Shown piece by piece: positions 58,441 through 64,000 of a stretch of 64,000 nt of DNA (the stretch's first letter is position 1; each line of letters begins with the position of its first letter). Under the pieces are notes generated by a model. The model did not search any database, had not been told where the DNA came from, and saw only the letters and a list, made by a program, of their open reading frames with translations. The position numbers and the translations under genes were made by a program. Source of the stretch: Rhizoclosmatium globosum (lineage: Eukaryota; Chytridiomycota; Chytridiomycetes; Chytridiales; Chytriomycetaceae); contig MCGO01000007.1 in the NCBI GenBank assembly GCA_002104985.1, forward strand, positions 62,001 to 126,000, read 5' to 3'.

Positions 58441-61000
58441 CACCAACCAGAGCTGCCACCAGATGCGAGTGATTGCACAATGAACATCACACAGTTTCGC
58501 AGTAAGGAAGGGAGTGTGAATGCGAATGTTGGAGTGGGTGGTGACAAGCAAGAGGAAGACCATTTACCAATCAACGCCATACAGTAGAACGAGTAACACC
58601 ATTTGTATACAACTTGATAAATTGGCTGTCGTTATTGAAAGCATCGGTAGTAGTAGGCACTCCCTGGGTTTGCATGGGAGTCAACACTGGTTTAAGCAGA
58701 CTCTCGACTCCCCCATTTCTCAAACCACAACTATATCCACACCTGAACCAAACTCGTGCGCATACAATCGGATATCTGTACTCAAAAGCAAGACCTGGAC
58801 AAAAAGATGTCCGTGCAGAAGAAGGAATCGTCCAAAGGCTAGTGGTGTTTGGGAAGGGACAGAGTGTTGAGATATTACGATGGATGGTGATTCACGTATC
58901 AAACTCATAGGCGGTGTTGGAACAGGGATTCTGAGAGTCTGTATTGGTGAGTGGTTTGCTTTTTGACCGGGTTTATTTGATTTACGACTTACAGGTTTTC
59001 CCGTACCCTTCATGTCATTCAATAGCGTACTGAACTTATTGGCGGAGTTGGGACGGGGAGCTGGAAACCAAAGTTGCTGAGTGGTTTGCTTTTCCGGCTA
59101 CCTTTACTCAATTTACAACTTAAAGGTTGTTTGTTGCGGGAAGCTTTGTTTATTAACATACCAAACTTTTGGGTGAAGTTGGGATGGGGATTCCTAGAGT
59201 CAAGTTGGTTTGCTTATTGACCGAGGTTATTTACAATGTTCAGTGCCCTCGTTGTATGCAACGTCATTCAGTAACCTGCAGTACAGCTCTCTTGTTGAAC
59301 AGAACGTCATTTGACAACATACTGAACTCACAGCCGAAGTTGGAACAGGGAGTCGGAGAGTGAAGATTGTGGGGGTGGTTGATTTTGGAGAGGATGCCTG
59401 TGAATTGTTCTTTGCCGTTGAGAATGCCTGTTTTTTATGTGGGGTCAGAGTAGGAGCAGTGGTGTGTCCCCCAGAAACATTCTTCTGCTTACGCCTCTTC
59501 CCTGGGGCTTTATTTTTAGCATCAAACGTTCCCTAGTCATGTGGAGATTTGATAGATGGACTGGCATGATTGTTTTTGTTGGACAAGAGAATCACTCCAG
59601 TGTCGCCATTTTGATGTGTTGGGGCAAACAACTTTGTCTTGAGTGTTTGTCCTTAAGAATTATTACATGTAAGCAATACAGTGACAAAAAGCAACTAATA
59701 TACCTGTGCTGTTAGCTGGCCTTGTCTCGTCATTAACAGTCATAAAAATGGATATTGGTGTATAGCCACCAGGCATCGGCATTTTAAACATTTTCTCAGT
59801 TCTGTGCAAAGGTCTGAATCCATGATGGACTGGAGTCATCGCAAATTTGTGCCACACACAAGATAGCTGAGAATGACGTTTTTCTACTTTGTCCATATCA
59901 GACTTCCGATTCTATTTGTAAATAAAGTAAAGAGGAGATGTATAATTTGATTGAGATTCAACGTTGAAAAGACATCTTTTGGGAGAGTCGAACCATGTGT
60001 TCGGGAAGTGTCTTCTACTCCTTTGTTCTAACACCACATTCATCAAAGAAGGGTATATGCTTATTTGAGATGGTAAATCATCTGGAAAGATCTTTTGCGC
60101 TGCACAGCGGTACTGTTTGAGTTCAAACTTTGAAACAACATCGTAACCGAAATCAATCTGACATCAATAAAATATGTCTTCTGGCCCTCTGTTCCAAACT
60201 GACATGCATGTGAGTGTGAAATCTGTTATGGATAGCCACTTGTCATGGCGAAAACGTAGCATTAAGTAATATTAGGTAACCCTGGCGACGGGCTTCTTTG
60301 TGGTCTGGCTGGCCTGGTTCTCGACGTTGGAATTCAATTTCAATAAATTAAAAAATAGAAGAGAATATTGATAATAGAAAATCCATAGAGCAAGCTGTTA
60401 TTGAAGAAAGAGAATGGTATCAGAGTTGGGAAACAGGGCTCTAGTGATGTTGAGGATGAGGCACACACAAAGATATCTTGATGCGACAAACACACAATGA
60501 GACTGAATTAAAAGTGTGACGTGGTGAAGGTATAGACAAACGGGACAAAAGATTGTTGTTAGAAGAAGTCATCAGATGAGCTTGTTTGGCTGTTGGAAAC
60601 TCGAGATATGTAAAACTGAAGAGCTGGTTATTTTTTGAGATTCTATGTTTAAATGCAAGCTTTACTTCCGATTATTACTCAATAGGCCAGTAGCTGTTGC
60701 AACAAGAGCATATGGAACAACACGGACAATCTTCTGAAAGATAAGCATACCATGCATGATTGCTGAATGCTCAAAGTACTCCAAGACATCTGCCACCGCA
60801 AGTTCAGTGGTACTGCAATTAAGCTGCAATTTCCTGACAGTGAGCACCATACATAGATTTCACGCTGTCGTTCTTCCGTGCAAAGCAGCATTCTTGACTT
60901 ATGACAGTAACACGTTTGAAGAACGTGATGGGCTTCATGTAGGTCTGCAAGCTTGTTTCGGGCTTCTTGTTCACCCAGAGGGGGCTGTAATATCTCAAAG

Positions 61001-61411
61001 TTAACTGCAAATTTGGAATGATAGCTATTAATAAATGAGTGCGCATATTTTTGATTTGATATTTCATTTTCCTGTTTGAACCAATGTTATAGATACTTCA
61101 ATTATGTAGTTTTAAGGGGTTTTGAAAAATGAAAACCACACAACTTTGACCATTTGTTGCATAAGATGTTCTTCATAAATGTGATGTTTGATTTATTGAG
61201 TTGAAGGATGTCCACTAAAAACAGGTTAAGACTGTGAAGGAAACAATGCAACTGTACACATAAAGCAAAGACATGAGTGATGTAAGCACAAAACCCCTTG
61301 AAACTATATAATTGAAGTATCTGCAACATTGGTTGGAACAGGAAAAATGAAATATCAAATCAAAAATATGCGCACTATTTATTAATAGGTTCCAAATTTG
61401 CAGCTAGTTAA
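61001..61411. mobile_element. Foldback MITE bounded by TTAA
   Basis: Long inverted repeats of about 115 bp face each other: left arm 61001-61125, right arm 61285-61411. Shared strings include GCAAATTTGGAA, TATTAATAAAT, AGTGCGCATATTTTTGATTT, GATATTTCATTTTCC, AGATACTTCAATTAT and AAGGGGTTTTG. Both ends are TTAACT-type, starting with TTAA, the target site used by piggyBac-like transposases. The loop of about 160 bp has no coding capacity. Superfamily assignment rests only on the TTAA ends. Confidence 0.7.
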
Positions 61412-61509
61412 TGCCTACACATCTCAGAGACGTTCCAAGTGCTTTTCCAGGCAGGCATGCCACTAAACTCAATTGAGACCGTCGGTAACAGTTAAGTTAT
61501 TGTCTATAA

Positions 61510-61770
61510 TGGTTCGAAAACTCGATTGAGATTGTAGGTCATGGAGGAGCAATTGCCTCCTATGGATCTACTCAGGACGCCATCAACTCGGCCGCAGCGT
61601 TGGATGGTCTTGTGACGTTCGGATACTGTACTGCGAGCGTGAAGCCTGGAAGGCCTTCTCCTCTCACGGAACGTGTATCTGAAAACCCACGCCATTCCAT
61701 TGGGAGTCGAACCCAATGTGAACATGAATGGCATAAAATGAGGGTTGCCGCAACCCTCGTTAGTTTGTGA
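61510..61770 (+). other. Open segment of unknown origin, 86 codons without a start
   Basis: This plus-strand frame, open from a stop at 61507 to a stop at 61768, reads IEIVGHGGAIASYGSTQDAI then AAALDGLVTFGYCTASVKPG. Its composition looks like a folded protein domain and not random translation. There is no ATG, no matching exon was found, and the family is unknown. It is likely an exon relic. Confidence 0.3.
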
Positions 61771-62171
61771 AATAAAAGAAGATATACTCAATATACCTTA
61801 AGAATGCAAGGTTGTGGCTAGACTCCCAATGGGATAGATGGGTTTTACAAGGGTGGAAGGATGGGAAGAGGCGGCACTCGGAAATTCTCAACGCTTCACA
61901 GCGTTTTGGGTGAAGAAATGCCACTTTTCCTTTCTGGCCTTTGCTCAAGAGCTTCACTCTTTCACTTAATTCAGTTGTTAATTTCTTCTACGTCCCTCCA
62001 ACCTTCGCCAAACAAATGTTGCCCCAGAATCCGGCTCTAAAGAGAAAGATCAAGTTTAGCATTTTGTTTTTGCTTTCTTCACGCACTCAACCAAAAGCAT
62101 CGAAATTGATACAGCATCTGGAGTTTATTCAGAATAAATACAAACAATGAGATGAGTGCTTGTCTTTAAAA

Positions 62172-64000
62172 TCACCACTCGTACGCGAACCTGAAGAAAA
62201 AAAACGTAAATACCTGGAACCAAATACACAAACCCAACAAACCTATTCATTGTCTTGGAAGCATCATTCAAATCTTTTTGCGCCTTCTTGCGCATATAAA
62301 AGATGGGACAATCTTGAGCCGAGCAAATCACATCCTGATGCAACGAGCCTTGACACCTTTGACACTGTGTCCACAAACGCGAGTACTTTTCTTCCAGCTC
62401 AGTCATATTGTTTAAGTGCTTCTGGTATAAGTCGACCATCTTGGGGCGGCAGTTGATACAGACAGCGGTTTCTAAGTTTCGTGAGTATATGAAAGCATAT
62501 GGCTGACAACGTACCATCCTTGGGCAGAGGAGTTTTACATCCCAAACAAGTTGCTGTTCTGACAGCAAACTTCATCAGACCTCCCATACTAGTTGGAGCA
62601 GCGACACTAATTGTTCGAACGTGGTCTCCAGCTGCAAAGAGTCTTGTGAGAAAACAGAAGAGAGGAGGAAAAGAACTCACCCAACAAACTTGACGACTTT
62701 TCACCAAGAATAGGTTCGAAGATACGCATTAATGGATTCGCCAGTTGGTTTTCCACTAGTGTGGATATTAACCTCATTAAATCCAATAAACATGATTCTT
62801 ACAGTAGTACTTTGTGTCAATAGGAATATTGTTGTCCAGAACATATAACGGGTCTTCAGCCTTCTCGTAAGCTGCAGCGTCTTTTGTTCCTTTGATAATA
62901 ACATACGAAACACGATCGCCAACATTCGGAGCAGAACCTATTTCCAACGAGTAAGATGAAATGAAACGAAGACAAGCTTCTACACACCAGCATCTCTCTT
63001 CCGCATACGCTCGGCCAATTCAACGTGCGCCTGCTTACCCGTGTATTCTACCAACGACATCAACACAAAACCACAGAAACCCAAAAAGTAACAAACCTGT
63101 CTTTCCCAACCCCTTTGAAATAACCAAATATGACAGATCAATCTTGTTTTGCAGCAGATCCGCAATCACATTCTTGACATACGCCTCCGCGCCCGCAGTG
63201 TCTCTATCAATGAGGATCTTGTGCAAACACGTCTCAATCACGTTTCCCACAAGCTGACAACTATCACGACGCACAGTCTACAAAAACGAAATTTAGCGGT
63301 CACCTTTATATGAGAGTGTTCCAAACCTCAATACCCTTGGCATCCAGTTTATCATGTTTGACAGGATTCGTCCAATACAGTCCCGCGTACCTCTTCTTGT
63401 TGATCAGTAGATACGGCCAGTATACTTTCTCGAAGTCCAAGTTGATTGGCTTCACGAAGTGTTGAGTGACATAGGCTGCAGCTTCACGGCCCAAGCGCAT
63501 CGCCTCAGCGACTTCTTTCGGTCCAAACTTGACCATGACTGAATCAGTGTCTCCATAAATAACGCGCGCATCGTGTTCGTATCCGTTTTCGATGGTGTAT
63601 TTTGCTTCGACCAGCTGTATGTTTGGATCAGATTATGAATCTAAAACGAGACTCACGCAAATGAACTTACTTCCTTCGTCTTTTCAATCATTTCACGACC
63701 ATAGGCTGTTACACTAGACGAGATAGCAAGCAAGGGAAGTTTTCCAACTAAACAAAGGCTGTTAGTTTGGTTCTTTCTCAGGTCAAAATCCACACCTGTT
63801 GCTCCAGTAAACCCATACACAGAGTTCGCCGAAATCTGTAGCAAGCAGCATCAGTCGTCAATCAGTCAACACCAAGAATCAAACAAACCTTCAACGCCAG
63901 TTGACGACCATCTAACACAGCTCTCTTAAACGGATCCGTCTCCTTCTTCAAATCAGCTTTCGCCTTCTTACGAGCGCCAATCAAGTCTTCGAGAATAATC
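62172..64000 (-). CDS. POL3: DNA polymerase delta catalytic subunit, C-terminal part (runs off the window)
   Basis: Thirteen exons are visible on the minus strand: 64000-63889, 63835-63796, 63747-63671, 63614-63327, 63277-63097, 63047-62988, 62937-62803, 62755-62681, 62631-62515, 62471-62243, 62190-62172, with the rest of the gene outside (the listed boundaries follow splice consensus and keep frame; eleven are certain, small gaps may hide none). Family B motifs are present: motif B region [12 protein letters not shown] and catalytic YGDTDS in motif C. Next come [10 protein letters not shown], then [19 protein letters not shown]. The C-terminal domain has CysA ([12 protein letters not shown]) and CysB ([15 protein letters not shown]), which bind zinc and the [4Fe-4S] cluster contacting accessory subunits. 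The protein ends RFAYEW. It acts in lagging-strand replication and repair. Exons are unusually short for this window. Confidence 0.95.

Larger units (their letters stand above)
58441..62171. other. Gene-poor region before POL3
   Basis: About 3.7 kb. 58925-59380 contains three diverged copies of a module (GTGGTTTGCTTTT..., TTACTCAATTTACAACTT..., TACTGAACTCA...GAAGTTGGAACAGGGA) that also appears once at 51985-52110. A minus-strand open stretch at 59896-59663 (KRHSQLSCVWHKFAMTPVHH, then RPLHRTEKMFKMPMPGGYTP) could be an exon of an unknown gene. 60000-61000 shows no supportable gene. Two further items in this interval are listed separately. Confidence 0.4.

Overview
The window is eukaryotic nuclear DNA with compact, intron-rich genes. 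Introns have GT..AG ends and are mostly 45-115 nt. Several genes together point to a zoosporic (flagellated, chytrid-like) fungus. LYS2 (33-36 kb) belongs to the fungal alpha-aminoadipate lysine pathway. POC1 (6.6-8.9 kb) is a centriole/basal-body protein kept by lineages with flagella. A WNK kinase, an AP-2 mu subunit and family-specific membrane receptors fit an early-diverging fungus rather than a yeast. The placement is an inference from gene content, not from a database search.

Region 1, about 1-16.7 kb, is a dense housekeeping block: a partial GNAT acetyltransferase, AP-2 mu, a coiled-coil protein, a two-WW-domain KIBRA-like protein, POC1, a secreted or ER thioredoxin-fold protein, two tandem intronless seven-helix membrane proteins, and a WNK kinase with a long low-complexity tail. 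Several neighbours are divergent pairs with short shared promoters (GNAT/AP-2 mu, WW/POC1, thioredoxin/7TM).

Region 2, 17-26.5 kb, is repetitive. It holds a 186-bp tandem array of almost 7 near-identical units, followed by an RRM plus Gln-rich gene (19.8-21.5 kb) whose downstream part was duplicated twice in tandem. The two later copies are decaying.

Region 3, 26.6-41 kb, is again gene-dense: a bacterial-type (class II) HMG-CoA reductase with a C-terminal extension of about 470 residues, LYS2 (broken by one missing base), GPN1 GTPase, a membrane Cache-domain sensor with no visible output domain, and a His-rich coiled-coil protein.

Region 4, 41-62 kb, is gene-poor, AT-richer and degenerate. 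It contains several broken copies of one unrecognised gene family, a 1.43-kb inverted-repeat transposon that split one of these copies (8-bp target duplication, intact empty site in a paralogue), TTAA-bounded foldback elements, and two dispersed fragments of the POL3 gene. One apparently intact orphan gene lies at 56.3-57.5 kb. The window ends in the 3' half of POL3, the DNA polymerase delta catalytic subunit, on the minus strand.

No rRNA, tRNA, CRISPR or prokaryotic-style operon was seen. Exon boundaries were inferred by hand from reading frame, splice consensus and similarity to known families; where the summed exon length keeps frame, that is stated.
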